Part shown: piece by piece, positions 1 to 12,554 of the stretch
Layout of the letters: the number at the start of each line of letters is the position of its first letter
How positions within the stretch are numbered: position 1 is the first letter of the stretch
DNA from: Gambelia wislizenii
Taxonomy: Eukaryota; Chordata; Lepidosauria; Squamata; Crotaphytidae
Assembly: GCA_030847615.1 (NCBI GenBank)
Contig: JAUMIR010000001.1
Location: 291,736,187-291,800,186, forward strand
DNA length: 64,000 nucleotides
Direction: 5' to 3'
The notes under the pieces: generated by a model
Told to the model about the DNA's origin: nothing
Database searches by the model: none
Seen by the model: only the letters and a program-made list of their open reading frames with translations
Made by a program: the position numbers and the translations under genes

Positions 1-2158
1 TCTTTTCACTATATTCAGGAGTTTTTAGACCGCTGATAGGATGTCAATGAAAAAGGCTAAATTTAGAGAAAAAGTCTATAATGCAAGGGCACATCGGCTC
101 CCAGTTCACCATTTGAGGGGAGAAAGGGAAAGGGGAAAAGAAAGCTTTATCTGAGACCTGTTCATGATTTTGTCTCTGTCCCTCTCTTCTGTGTGGACTA
201 TGATACCAGAGTTGTTCCTTTTACCAGTTTGCTGGCAGACTACTGAAGTTCAGTCAGCTCACAGTATCATAAGACATGCAAAGATCAAATGTGCTGAATT
301 GGAACATGTATTTTTCCAAATCTTCTACAAATATCCCCTTAAATATGTAAATAGACTCTAATTTCTGTCCCCACAGTTTGAAAGGAACTGACTTGTAATT
401 CATTTAAGGCATGTAGGCAAAGCATTAAAAGTACAAAATGTCCTAGTTTTAAACTCCATCTTTTCCACTTTGGCAGGAATATAAAATGGTTCATCAGAAA
501 CTGGTTTAAAATGCCTATCAGCTGCATAAAGCATGGGCGTGGAACTTGCAGAGGGATGTATGTATCATCTGTTTTAGATGTATTACAGAGGTGATGTCAA
601 GGTGAAAGCAGACTTGCAGAATGGTTGGAAATCATTGATATTCTGACTCTGAGGCTGTAAATGGTGCTGTGGCAGATGGAGTCTTTGTCAAGGAAGAAAA
701 ATGGCAGCTCTGGAACATCAGAGATGTTTTTGCTAGCAGCTCAACTCACAGGCTGTGACCTTCCAGTGTTCAGGAGTTACGCTCTTGCTTTAATAAATTG
801 TCCTCAGCTTTTATTCCTTAAAAGTAGATAAATAGTAGTCATCATAATTCAGGAAAAATTGAGTTGTTTCATTAAAAAAAGGAACATAAGGCTGCTTTAG
901 TACCTAAACGTTAAAACAGTCACTTTCAAGTCTGAATGAGGGGGAAACTAGTTAAAAAAAAAAAAAAAGCTTTGTATCTTCATGATTAAAATTAAAAGGA
1001 ACAAAAATCTAAAGAGATTATACTAGGCCCTAAAGCTACCATTGCTTTTGAATGCTGAGAGGAGAAAGTTAAAAATAAGATATTTAGGAACACAAATAGT
1101 AAATAAATATATTCCTGTGACTGACCGGGATGCTTGAAAATGTGGAACAGTATCTTCAGAACTTTTTAGTAATTATTTGTTAAACTATGTTTCACCATAA
1201 TAGATGAATTATATTATTCTAGAGATGATTTCAATGTCAATATAGGTTATTTCATCAATTTGAGATTGGAAACGCTCCAGGGTAATGTGAAAATAAACCA
1301 GGTTTGCTGATAAACTTCTGGCTGACAAATCTTTGCGTTATGCTTTTTGAACAGCCTGCTTTAAGGGAGAGAGGAAAAGATTCTCTTTGCATGCTGAGGC
1401 CAACTAGGTTTGAAGAAAAGAAAGGCTGTTTCATACTTTTTGATGTGAGTCCACACTGGGAATGGAAAGGATATTTTCAGATTGTCTTGTCTTCAATTAT
1501 AAAGGGCATCTTGATATGTTTCAACACATTTTGATTTTTTAATATATATATTTGTTATTATTTTTCTCACTTTGGTAATTTTTTTGCAAAACTTTTGTTT
1601 CTAATCGGAAACATTGTATTTGACACAAAAGATGCAAAAATATGGTTGTGCAAAAATATGGTTTATTTGTACACAATATAATTTCTTGCACAAAATCATT
1701 GTATTTTGTGCAAATTACAATTTTATTTCCAAGTTAATTTTCTGCAAAAATGGCCTGAAATTAGGAAGATCATTGAAAAATGCACAAAGAACTTTTGTAA
1801 TCTTTCCCAGCAAGGAGAAACCTTAAATTTGTTTCCTTCTTTCATGTAAGAACAAAATAAGCAGATATTTACACCCCTAATCCAAATTCAGAATAGAAGG
1901 TGAATACTGAAAATGTTTAAAACTCTATAACATTCTAGTAGAGCTATACATTTCTGGTAATTGTCTTATCAGACCTAGTCTTATTTCATAAAAGAATGAT
2001 TTAATATATACTGAAGAGGCTGCTTTCCTGGGTAGATTATGTTCAGTGTCATGCAAAGGCAAATTCATAGTTATATTTCTGTTGTTGTGGTGGTGGTGGT
2101 GTTAGTCTCAGAGGTGAGCTGGGACTTTTTTCCTGAAGTGTCCCCAAATCCACACTAT
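1..2158. other. Non-coding stretch, nothing recognised
   Basis: AT-rich sequence with short homopolymer runs (an A run near 953-968). Several short open frames occur, but none shows domain-like composition or splice-site framing. A TG-rich patch lies near 2080-2102. I see no repeat family here with confidence. Confidence 0.5.
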
Positions 2159-3104
2159 GGACTTTATCAGAAGGGCCCTTAAAACCCGTTCCTGTTCCAT
2201 TACCCACAGACCCTCCTCCCGTCCCTGTAACTGAATAAAACAAATGTTCACACATTTACCTTAATCCTGGGACAGAAACTGCTTCCCGCTCCTCCGGCTG
2301 TCCAGGAAGTGAATGGATCTCTCACAGAGCCTCCTCCCTTTCCTGGAGACCAAATCACGTGGGGAATTTAAAAATAAAAAATCTCCCAAACCTCAAAGAA
2401 GTGCACCAAGCACCTAAACACCCTTAAAAAAAACCCAAGTAACCTGGAGAGGAAACAAAAAAGGCTGTCACTTACCTCTTTGTCCCAATCGAAGTAGGAA
2501 GTGCTTTGCAGGGACCTCCCAGGACCTTACAGGGAGCCCTACATCATGCAGGGAATTTAAAAATTAAAAAAAAAAACCCACAGATATCAAAAAATTAAAG
2601 CAATCACCTAAACAGCCTTTAAAAGAAACAAATAAACAGGGAAGGGTACAAAAAAGTCTATCACTTACCTGGATGTCCAGATTGCCACCAGAAGTATTCT
2701 CTACTTACCTTCCAGGACCTTACAGAGGCAGGCAGCCCGGGGAAAATTTAAAAATAAAAATACAGGCAGACTTCTAAAAATTTAAAAAAGCACCAAAACA
2801 CTTTTAAAGCTTTAAAAGCAACATGGGGAAGGTACAGAAAAGGTTGTCACTCACCTGGATGTCACGATCGTATCCGGAAGTGTTTTAACATCGCGCCAGC
2901 GAAATGGCAAACCAGTTCACACACCCGTGATTCTGTTACAGAAACAGAATGGGAGATCTATTGACGATTTTTCCCCGTGAATAAAACAAAACAGAAAGCA
3001 CACGGGGTCAGAACGGGTGAGGAGGACGTCGTCTGAAAAAAAAACCTCTTTAGCGATTCTGTGGCATTTCTGTTCCATTTCATTAAGCCCGTCTGATAAA
3101 GTCC
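2159..3104 (-). mobile_element. MITE family A (PIF/Harbinger-like) with internal triplication
   Basis: The ends are a 12-bp inverted repeat, GGACTTTATCAG at 2159 and CTGATAAAGTCC ending at 3104. The interior holds three diverged tandem units of about 190 bp (roughly 2295-2485, 2486-2680, 2681-2870). Each has an A/T-rich block and, on the minus strand, a 5' splice-site-like motif: complements at about 2471, 2663 and 2851, the middle one giving CCAG/GTAAGTGA. The same module occurs once in the copies at 46513 and 53686, so this copy is expanded. Flanking triplets (TAT and TTT) are only loosely alike. No transposase is encoded, so it is non-autonomous. The superfamily is inferred from sibling copies. 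Confidence 0.7.
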
Positions 3105-4982
3105 TTTGTTGGTTTTGTAGCTGTGACAGCAAAATGTGTTGGGCTAACCTTGTGCTTTCTTCATCTCAAAAATAGAAATGTAGGGCTCATTTACATGGCT
3201 CCCAGCTGGCATATTCTGCCCTTGGATCTGACCCATTGCTCCCTGGTTCCCTGTATGGAATGGGATGGAATCCAAACCGCTACGCCTGCTGGTCTCTGCA
3301 GCTGCTGCCATTTGTGCCACACTCTCCATAGCCAGGAAGCTGGCCTGAAGCATCTGACCAAGGCCCCTGTATGTGATCAGCCTTGGTCACATGCTGCCAG
3401 GCTCCTTCCTGGCTATGGAAGAGTGAGGCAGACGGCAGCTGCAGTGATGGGCTGGCGTGCTGGAATGGGCTCAAGTTACGTGGGGACCTATCCATTTTTT
3501 GCCAGTTGAAACAAATTTATCAGTTTTTTTTTTTAACATAGTGTTAAACCCTCTCTTCCCCCCATCTTGACCCCACCTTTGCCCCAGGGGTTGTTAGGAC
3601 TTCCTGGAGGCAAAACAGGGCAAAAATCCTGCGTCTTTTGGACTGCAGGGCTCTAAGATGGGGGCAAGACAGGGTAAATTGCCCATCTAGACTACTAAGA
3701 ATACTACTATGTGAGTTGAGGTCTTAGATTGTCTTAGATTGTTTGCAAAATGCTCTAATTTGGTTTAGTAAAGACAAGGATTTTCTGAAGTGGATTGTTA
3801 ACCAATTTAGAAAGACATTTATTTAAAGAGCTACCCTTTGCAAAGCATCTGTTCCAATGTTTCCTACTCCTAGTAGTTGTAAATAATGTTGAGTTGACTT
3901 CATAGCACTGAACTATAATTCATAATTCATTATTTGGCAGTATAAAAAATTGTATCCTGTGAGTAATTCCTACAATATTTTTGTAAATCTGAATCATAAA
4001 AATTTTAAAGCATTCTCTAATGTACTAATTTTGAATCTTCAGGGAGGCAGTCTCTTAAATTTATATGACCCTTTGTATGTTCTAAGGTCATCTGTTTTAA
4101 GCTGTAGTGGAAGTATTGATGCCAGTGGGCCTAAAAGCATATCACATCATGTTAAAAATGTTCAGTTGGCTCATTGACCTGTACTACAGAGTAATAAATA
4201 ATTGTTAAAATTAAAATAGCAAACATTTCACAACTATAACCTGCCTGGGCTACTCTTTATCCATCTTGACAATTGTTAGAATTATAGAAAGCAATCACAG
4301 TTCATCAGCAAGGAAAGTGACCCTGTGCTTCCCAGGGTCAAGGTTGTAGCATTAAAATCTGTTCTCTCTCAAACCCTTGTGGTTGTAGTCTAGTCTTTGC
4401 TTTACAGAGGGACTGTACTCTCAGTTTAACTATATGTTCCCTTTCCTGTGTTCAATTCCTTTGTAATTGTATTATGGACTGATTTCTAGGGGGGAGAAAA
4501 CATAATTCTCAAAATGTTTGCAAATTATGACCCAGGTTAGTTTAAATCTTTGGTGTTTCTCCTCAAAATATCTTACACTTGAATTAGCATTAGGCCTTTC
4601 CATTATGAGAGATATATGGAAGCTTCTTAGCAGACACTTGTCACAGAACTTCAATCTTGAGAGTGAAGAGAAAGTAAAAATGTGTCAGAAATGGATCCGA
4701 TAATAAAGATCTTTGAACTTCCAAGCCTGTGGTGATGTCAGTTAGACCTGTACAGAATGCAAGATTGACATCTGTGTACATGGTATGTATAAAGCATGAC
4801 TGTATGAAAGGAAATGATGATGTTCTTCGTTCACATTAGCTTTTATTGCAATGGAAGAGTTTTGTGCATGCCCATTCCCCAAAAACACAATTTAGACGTT
4901 CCTAGCAAACCACTTCCATGTGAATTGACTGCAATCCCTAAGTGATGAGCAAAGAATGACCATCGGAATCCTCCCTCAGGAA
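3105..4982. other. Non-coding stretch with one hairpin
   Basis: Apart from the inverted repeat at about 3293-3452, I see only AT-rich unique-looking sequence. Short open frames are present without recognisable products. Confidence 0.45.
3293..3452. repeat. Imperfect inverted repeat (hairpin)
   Basis: Two arms of roughly 75 bases face each other around 3365-3382. The left arm reads CAGCTGCTGCC and TCCATAGCCAGGAAG; the right arm gives the complements CTTCCTGGCTATGGA and GGCAGCTGCAG. Arms are diverged by several substitutions and small gaps. It is probably the core of an old foldback MITE, but I could not find outer terminal repeats. Confidence 0.6.
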
Positions 4983-5597
4983 GGACTTTATCAGACTAGT
5001 GGCTAATAATGTAATTCCACAAACGAGGAAAGTGGAAACATAGTGGCATTATTACACTTATTATCATACGTTGCTGTAATCATGAGATTCAAATGCCACA
5101 GAATTATGGCATGATGACCATTAGCATTTTAAGAATGGGAGTTTACTTCCATGATGCAGCATGGGCAAGATTTCAGCGGCTCTCCCGAGAAGTTGCAAGC
5201 ATGCTTTTAAACACCAAAAAAACTTTATTAACAAAGTAAACACATAAACACTTAAACACACCTAAAAACATGCAAACAAAATGGGACAGTTCATACAAAA
5301 AGCATCCTGTGGATAGTTTTCATGTTCTCACCTGGAGGTTTTCTTGCCAGGAATGGAGAGAGGGGAAAGAGGACCACCCATTCACACTGTAATCTTGTGA
5401 TTACAGAGGGACGTGTTTTCACATGCTCTTCAATACCGCAAAAATAGTGATATTGAGAGCTATTGACGGCTTGTCCTGTCAATGGAAAATGATGCCTTAT
5501 TTGTGGCTGGAGCACACAGTAAGCACGGGAGGGCTACAACATCATGTGATAGCAGGATCCATGTGCGCTATCGTGGCATCATGATCGTGCAAGTTTA
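4983..5597 (-). mobile_element. MITE family A copy, one end degraded
   Basis: It starts with GGACTTTATCAGAC at 4983, identical to the right terminus of other family A copies. Shared internal landmarks on the minus strand include a block around GACAGGACAAGCCGTCAATAG (5457-5480) and a CTCACCTGG complement of a splice donor near 5329. The far end, near 5597, lacks a clear terminal repeat, so that boundary is approximate. No coding capacity. Confidence 0.55.
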
Positions 5598-7752
5598 GCA
5601 AACCTTGTATTTTTATTTCTCCAGAAAATATTCAATCTCAAGTTTACCAGGACAGCTTCTTTTATAGATATACACATGAAATCTTAATTTAGGGATGATC
5701 ATGCTTTTAATTTATTCCTAAATGTTGCTACACCAACACAAAACTGCTTAAGACAGTCAGGATGCAATTTCTGCACCCCAGACATAGCACCATAGACCCT
5801 AGGCATAGCACCATAGACACATCAAACTATGCTTTTTTAAAAAACAAACAAACTTTAAACTTAATTGATTATACTAGACAGGAAGAATTACATCGTGTGA
5901 GCAAGCCCATATACACATACATTGTTATAATGGTGTTTGCGTGTGTTTTAATTAGGAAGTAACTGGAGGTATGAATTAGGACCAGTGAAAAGGCAGCCAA
6001 CACAGAGACCGTATAGTGGCCAAATGCAGTTTACCAATCAATGCTTCTCCATTAATTTCAGTGTAGTTTGTGCAGACTCCAACATAAGCTGTGTCAGTTT
6101 GAATTAGGGTTCTGTGGTAGCAGTGGTTGATGAGTTATTCCCTTAGTTAGTAGCAATGCAGCTATCTCAGAAATTATAGGTGCCATGAATTAGGATTAAT
6201 TACACTACCAGAAGGATGTACTGATCATTTTCTTAGTTGTTAATTAAACCCAGTTTATGCACTCTAACAATATATTTTAGAAAGCTAAAACCTACATTGT
6301 TGCATATTTCAACTGAACCATTTCTTCTCAAAAAGTCAGTGGGTTTTTTTTTTTAACATGTGCAAAGGAACGTCATTGTTTGCTGACAATTTAAGCAAAT
6401 AATTTAATAATAGCATTTGAAATTCTATTTCATTTTTTTTACATGCACATCTGTTTGTGTAACCAGGAGACAAGTTGCAATATCTTATGGGTATTTAAGG
6501 TTATTTTAATAACATCCAATACTCCTTGTGTTTCAATAAATTAAAAGGCAATTGCAATTGCACATTATACTTCTTCAGTGCAGTCATCTATAGTTATTAG
6601 GGGACAAAGAGGACTGAATTAAACTGGTATTAATTCATGTTCTTTTAGTTCTTAAACTTTCTACATGGGCTTATATATTAGTCAGTGGCCATATGCACCT
6701 ACGCAATCTAAATGGCTAACAGTTTTGATAAGAAGTACTCCCAACAGTTTCCCAGAGAAATAAACCTCCTTTGTCTCCTTAGTACCCATTGATTTTCCTT
6801 CAAGGGTACATTAACAATGCTGATAGAACCTGTGCAGTTAGCATCTACATTTAGCAAGGGAGGTGGGAATGTTAAATTAAAAAGCACTGCATTTATAATA
6901 TTTACATGGTGGTGTGCAATAGTGCTGTATTTGAAGCTCTGAAAACTGAAAGGAGGACAAAATACTGAAAGGGGTAGGGGGTGGAGGGTAATCGAAGAAA
7001 GAACAAACGATGCAAAAAGAAAATGACACTGAGGTCTTGGTTTAATACATATGTATTCCAGGTTGATGGTTGATTTCATTAGCAAATCTCATTGTTATGC
7101 AATGTCTGTTCTTCTGCAGCAAAATGAATATTGTATTCTCACAGGCTGTGTGTCTATTTTCTGTTGATGGATAAATGAAAGGATATATATTTACTGCGTT
7201 TCACGGTCTTTTATGAATTTTCTAGGAAAAAAGCAGAGCTTCGGATTCAGTGCCCCCCTTCGTCCCCTTAAAGCTTTTAAGAGCTGTATATTAATGAATA
7301 TTTTAATACACACCACCCAGTATAAATTAACTAGCATTACAGTGGAGATAGTCAGTGTGAATTCAGTTCTTTTTTTTCCTTTACTATGGGAAAGATGTTA
7401 GGCTAAAAACCTTTTGAACACTGTCAGTCCGAGAAAGCAGAGCTTTATTAATCTGTATAATAGCAAATATTCAGATACAATCTTTTCCTATCATCTCTGT
7501 ATGATGCTGATACAGGGATGTAATTTCCTTATATCTAGTAAAATAAAATAAAAAAAAATAGATAGATGCCCATATTTTCCAACTGGCTCGGAACTAAATG
7601 CTCTTTCTGGGTCTAGCAACAGCATCAGCAGAGTAAATGTGGAAAACTGTGAGAAGGATGGGTTAAAATGCTTACCCTGCCACATTTTGTCATAGGATAT
7701 GGGCAGAAATATAGGCAGCTGGACTTCAGAGAGGATATGATCTATTACTTAC
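5598..7752. other. Non-coding stretch
   Basis: AT-rich sequence. A 20-base unit containing CATAGCACCATAGAC is duplicated in tandem at about 5780-5819. Nothing else is recognised. Confidence 0.5.
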
Positions 7753-7984
7753 AGCGGGGCTTCTCAACCGGGGTTTCCAGGAGCCCTAGGGTTTCTTGAG
7801 AATTTGCTAGGGGTTCTGCGAGAGATCATGATTTAAAAAAAAATAATAATATTTTGAGCTCTCTCTAAATATATATTATGTAGGAGTTCCCTATAATTTT
7901 TATATATAGCGGTTTCCTGAGACCTGAACATTATTCCAAAGGTTCCTCCAGGATTTAAAAAAAAATTGAGAAAGGCTGATTTAC
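7753..7984. mobile_element. hAT-like MITE remnant
   Basis: The left end resembles AGCGGGGCTTCTCAACC and the right end, complemented, AGCCTTTCTCAA, the pattern of the common CAGGGGTTCTCAA-type hAT termini. Interior phrases such as GGGTTTCTTGAGAATTTGCTAGGGGTTCT recur in the copy at 9433. I found no clean 8-bp duplication. Confidence 0.5.
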
Positions 7985-8530
7985 AGTCTCTGAGTTCCTG
8001 ATTCAAATCTGGCTCAGAGAATAGCAAGCTTGGAGAGATAAAGTGCCAAGTCACCAGTGGACTGCCTTGTTAATACTAGATTCTTCTCATCTAGTATAAT
8101 TCTCTGGATGTTTGGGCACCTGTATTGTGTTCTTATACCACTTCGATAAAGAGTAAAGCAATTTTTTTTTACCATAAAACTTGCCTTTAAAAATCTAATT
8201 TTTTATACTCTGGGCTAAATCCCAATTAGAGTATATTCACTGAATCACTGAATCTCTTACCAGGGTCTCATTGATTCAGTGGATCTATTCTACTTGAAAC
8301 TGACAGTGGGATTATAGGTATTTGTCTTTTGAAAAGTGGCTAGTTTGTTGTGACTGTTTTGAAACTGTGTTAATCTGTGGTGTTACTAAGGCCGGTGTCA
8401 CCCCTCCCTCCCGACAGTGTCACCTGGTGCAGCTCTGCTTCTTCGCACCTCCCTTGTGCCACCACAGGTCTTAATGTCATGTCGGAGCTGACACTGTATA
8501 AAACTCATCAGTGACTCATCATTGAATAAA
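7985..8530. other. Non-coding stretch
   Basis: No gene, RNA or repeat family recognised. Confidence 0.4.
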
Positions 8531-9124
8531 GGTCCTGGCTATACAGTCAAAATAATACAAATGGCATGTGAACATACGGTGATCCGTTCAAATGGCTGTT
8601 CGCACAAATACATGACATTTGGAAAGGGGGCAGAAAAATCCACTGCAAAGTCCAGGACCATGTACAGATTTTTTTTTAAAGCTCCATATGACATGTGAAT
8701 GTGCGATTGTTTGAACACTCACATTCGCACAAATACGAACAGGCAATGCAGTCTGATTGGCTGGATGAGGATGGGGCATGGCTAGCAAAGAGGGAAAGCA
8801 GCTGCGGCTGCCATGTTGGATTTTTGGCTAAGTGAGGGTCCGGTAAGTCAATGAAGCAGCAATTTTTTACTCTTTTTTTATTCTTTCTGTCTTTGTAAAT
8901 AGAAGTGTTGTTTGTGAGCACCCTGGGAAACTGTTTTTGTTTTTGTTTTAATTTGCAATGGCAGATTTAAAATTGCAAGTAAATCGCTCACAACTGCCAG
9001 CTGGCTAGGGGGTCATGCGGAGTTTAGTGGGGGTGTCTTTGGGCCATGTAGGCAGTTCGCATTGTTGCGAATGCCTGCCTTTCCAAATGTGTTCATATTT
9101 TTTTCTCTTCATATAGACAAGACC
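8531..9124 (+). mobile_element. MITE family B, subgroup 2, promoter-bearing
   Basis: Terminal inverted repeats are GGTCCTGGCTATACAGTC at the left and, complemented, GGTCTTGTCTATATGA at the right. Internally, in order, it carries TCTGATTGGCTGG (CCAAT box in reverse, near 8752), GGGGCATGGCTAGC (a GC-box-like remnant), GCCATGTTGGAT and CCGGTAAGTCAA (5' splice-site-like, near 8840). The same order appears at 39722 and, reversed, at 37654. Flanking triplets AAA and ATA do not match exactly, so this is an older copy. Length about 594 bp, non-coding. Confidence 0.7.
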
Positions 9125-9344
9125 ATAGTAAAACCACAAATGCTATACTGTTTCATGGTTGGTCTGGGGAGCTCATGAAGGAGCCACCTTGTTGAAACTA
9201 GGTAAGTCTCAGTGTGTCTGCAGTTTACATCCCACTTCAAGTAGTTTAATCCCACTTCAATTGTCCTGTTCATCAAAGAATCCTGAGATTCCTTAGAATT
9301 ATCTGCTAGAGACCTCAAGTGTGCAATTCCCTGAACTACATTTA

Positions 9345-9430
9345 AATACTAAGTACCTCACCAAACTACAAATCCCATGATGGAGCCATGACAGTTAAAG
9401 TGGACTGAAACTCTTGTAGCTATATAGTAT
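9345..9430. mobile_element. hAT/Harbinger-type MITE fragment
   Basis: The phrase AAACTACAAATCCCATGATGG followed by TTAAAGTGGA matches the half-element signature also seen at 23022 and 34090 (AAATCCCAGGATT, AAAGTGGAAT). Only one half is visible. Confidence 0.4.
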
Positions 9431-9432
9431 AG

Positions 9433-9565
9433 TCCAGGGTTTCTCAACCTAGCTTCCCTGGAACCCTGGAGTTCTGCAGAGGTCACTAGGGGTTGCTCAA
9501 AGAGATCATGGTTTAAAAAGGGTAAACTTTTTTTGAGCAGTAGATATAATCATTTTTATGAAGGA
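9433..9565. mobile_element. hAT-like MITE, truncated by CR1
   Basis: It begins CAGGGTTTCTCAACC and shares GGTCACTAGGGGTT and GATCATGGTTTAAAAA with the copy at 7753. The right end is lost where the CR1 tail starts near 9568. Confidence 0.5.
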
Positions 9566-9567
9566 GT

Positions 9568-10240
9568 TAGAATCATAGAGTTGGAAGGCACCACAAGCCA
9601 TCCAGTCTAACTCCCTGGCATGCAGGAACACACAATCAAAGCATGCCTGGCAGATGGCCATCTAGCCTCTGCTTAAAAACCTCCAAAGAAGGAGACTCCA
9701 CCACACTCTGAGGCAGAGTATTATACTGTGAAACAGCTCTTACGGTAAGGAAGTTCTTCCTAATATGTAGGTGGAATCTCTTTTCTTACAGTTTGAGTCC
9801 ATTGCTTTGTATCCTAGTCTCTGGAACAGCAGAAAACAAGCTTGCTCCATCCTCTATATGACATCCCTTCAAATGTTTAAACATGGCTATCATGTCACCT
9901 CTTAACCTTCTCTTCTCCAGGCTAAACATACCTAGTTCCCTAAGCCACCCCTCATAGGGCATGGTTTCCAGACCTTTCACCATTTTGGTTGCCCTCTTTT
10001 GGACATGCTCCATCTTGTCAACATCCTTCTTGAATTGTGGTGCCCAGAACTGGGCACAGTATTCCAGGTGAGGTCTGACCAAAGCAGAATAGAGTGACAC
10101 TATTACTTCCCTTGATCTAGATACTATACTGCTATTGATGCAGCCTAGAATCAGATTGGCTTTTCTGGCTGCTGTGTCACACTGCTGACTCATATTCAGC
10201 TTGTGGTTCACTAAGACTCCTAGATCCCTTTCACATTCCC
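9568..10240 (-). mobile_element. CR1 LINE 3' end
   Basis: On the minus strand an open frame (10211 down to 9786) encodes the C-terminal part of CR1 ORF2: a run with [36 protein letters not shown] and [11 protein letters not shown]. It is followed by the conserved CR1 3' UTR, ending in the ATTCTATG-type terminal octamer (plus strand AGAATCATAGAG at 9572), which is the CR1 3' hallmark. The element is 5'-truncated and holds about 140 residues of the reverse-transcriptase C-terminal domain. Confidence 0.9.
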
Positions 10241-10257
10241 TGAGATCTGAAAATTAT

Positions 10258-10350
10258 TACTGCATTTTTATTTATTTATTTATTTATTTATTTATTATCC
10301 TCCCTTTCTCCCAGTATGGGACCCAAGGCGACATACCATGGCAGCATAAA
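10258..10350 (-). repeat. LINE/SINE tail with (TTTA)n
   Basis: Reverse complement reads GTCGCCTTGGGTCCCATACT then GGGAGAAAGGGAGGATAATAAA and a TAAA microsatellite. This is the 3' tail type ending in a short tandem repeat found on L2-clade LINEs and the SINEs they mobilise. A similar tail lies at 45895. Confidence 0.6.
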
Positions 10351-11207
10351 TAATACCATGGCTGCCAATTATTTAAAGTGAAATTATTTAAAGTATTGTG
10401 CATATAGTGAAACTCTAAATCCCAAATGCTGTTATTATTTTAGGGATTTGTTCTCCAAGACAGCATGTTAAAGGTCAATACGAGATGTATCAAATAATTA
10501 GCATCTGATTAAAATCAAACTTAATTGCTCTGAACAGTGAGTCAAAACACCAGAATACCAAAGCAGAGCAATAATATTAATCACAAAACTGCATTTATAG
10601 AAATTTTAGATATAAACAACTTTATTGTAATTTGATATACAAGCTTTAAAAAGCATTCCTTGTGAGAATCAAAATACTCTTTAGCCTTAAATCTGATTAA
10701 CCATTTTTTAAAGTGTTGTTGCAAGAAATATGAAACGTGACTCTCTTTTCATAATAAGTTACCATTGGGGACTGTATTTCACTTTCAGAAGATCAGAATT
10801 CACTGTATGTGGAGGAGAATACAGTCACCTTCATACCCCCAAAACCTACACTGGAGGGCTGAGAGATAGACTTTGTTATTAGCACGAGAACATCCACAGA
10901 GTCCCATGCTACCCTGAGTGTCATGTTTGAGGTTTAATGGCACAGTTGTGTGGTGCCTGGAACAGCGTAGGGGCTATAAGGTATGGTAGACTGCCAGTGT
11001 GTGGGGGGGGGGCAAAGAAAGACGCTCAAGCAGAGAGGTCCTTCAATGCAGTCAAAAAGCCTACCATTATCCTATCATTGGTGCTCTAATGAGGAAGGAA
11101 GGTGCACATCAAGAGTGTTGATTATGTTGGGGACATAATTAATCCCTCCTATTCCCCTCACATCTTTCTGACAAAGAAGGGAAACCATGGAAGCCCTGGA
11201 ACTCGCA
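10351..11207. other. Non-coding stretch
   Basis: A short G run sits near 11003-11012. Otherwise no recognisable element. Confidence 0.4.
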
Positions 11208-11209
11208 TA

Positions 11210-11955
11210 GAGGTATACCTCAGTTAATGAAGTAGATGCATTCCTGGGCTTTACTTCTTTAACAGAAACTTTGGTACCAGAAGTAGAAATAACATGGAAA
11301 GAGTGGGGATAAGTTCCTACACATCAAAAAATAAGAGCAGTTGAACATGTTTCAGAAAACTTTATTCAAAATTAACATTAGGCACATGTGAACTGAAACA
11401 ACCAGTTCATGTAAGCTTTGTATAAGTAGACAAAAACATTTTGAATCTTCTAGATTGAAAGCTTCTTCCAAAGTGCATCCTGTGATAATTTTTCTTTCTT
11501 TCAATAACCTCCATTTTGCTTATTATTTCTATTTTGGTAGCGAAACTTACAGATCTATGGTTTTTCAATTTTCCATGGTAGCTGGTGAGGCAGGCAAATC
11601 TGCTTTCCCCCTTTCTTTCTGTTTTGCTCTTCACACATGCTCAATAAGTGATTCTCTAGCCAGCTCTTTACCTTGCCTGTTGAACATAAGCTCACACCGC
11701 TATACAGCAGGTTCACCTAAACTAGAATTCCATTCTTTCCCAGGTCAAGATTGCATTGACTGCAGACCTGCTGCTGCAGTCCAACACTGAAAGTCTATCT
11801 CTCCAGCCCTCCTTCACCATCCTTCCAATGATAATGCTGCAAAAAACTTCCAGCTAGACAGAAGACAAGAAAAGGGGGGTGGGGCTGTGCACTCATAAAA
11901 TCACTTTGTAAAAGGAGCTTCTTTGTCAGAGTCTTTGTTAACTGAGGTATGCCTG
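11210..11955. mobile_element. Tigger-like (TcMar) MITE
   Basis: The left end GAGGTATACCTCAGTTAATG and the complemented right end CAGGCATACCTCAGTTAAC form terminal inverted repeats. TA dinucleotides flank both sides (11208-11209 and 11956-11957), as expected of mariner/Tigger insertion. The interior, about 700 bp, has no transposase-like frame. The right-hand TA is also the left-hand TA of the next element. Confidence 0.7.
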
Positions 11956-12000
11956 TACAGGTTTCCCACCATATCCATGGGGGATACATTCCCAGACATA

Positions 12001-12351
12001 GGAGATTTTCAGACCGCGTTTTACTGTGGCTCATGCGGGAGGAGCTTCCAGGAGAGGGACGGCGGTCTTGCGCAGCAGAGGGTCGTTTTTGGACGCTGCC
12101 GTCCCTCTCCCGAAACCATCTGTGTCACTTCCGTGAAGCTTCGGAAGCCGCAGAGCCATATTTTAATCACGGAGGTTGCCCATGATTAAAATATGGCGCT
12201 GAGGCTTCCGAAGCTTCACGGAAGTGACACGGATGGTTTCGGGAGAGGGATGGCGGCGTCCGAAAACGACCCTCTGACGCGCAAGACCGCCGTCCCTCTC
12301 CTGGAAGCTCCTCCCGCATGAGCCACGGTAAAACGCGGTCTGAAAATCTCC
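12001..12351. mobile_element. Near-perfect 351-bp palindromic MITE
   Basis: Arms of about 169 bp (12001-12169 and 12183-12351) are near-perfect complements around a 13-base loop (12170-12182). The ends are GGAGATTTTCAGACC and its complement, the same terminus as the palindromic MITE at 34090. Flanking triplets ATA and TTA are compatible with a diverged 3-bp duplication. The arms are GC-rich with several CpGs, unlike the surroundings. The few mismatches between arms imply a recent insertion, recent gene conversion, or homogenisation. Confidence 0.85.
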
Positions 12352-12554
12352 TTACTGTAAATACTTGAAAGCATGGCTCATAGCAAACCCCATAGAATTG
12401 TGCTGGAGGGCCTAGGAAATGCCTAGAGAAGCCACCTCTATAGGTATCTCCAGTGCAACTGTATGGTAACTTCTGGTGGAAGTTACCATAGTCATGTTGG
12501 AGGACTTCCAGTGGAAGTTATCATAGAGTCACACTGGAGGACCTAGGAAATGCC

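Noticed and set aside
2283..2870. CRISPR-like array of three repeats
   Set aside because: The unit is about 190 bp, diverged throughout, without short identical repeats and unique spacers, and lies within a MITE of a vertebrate genome.
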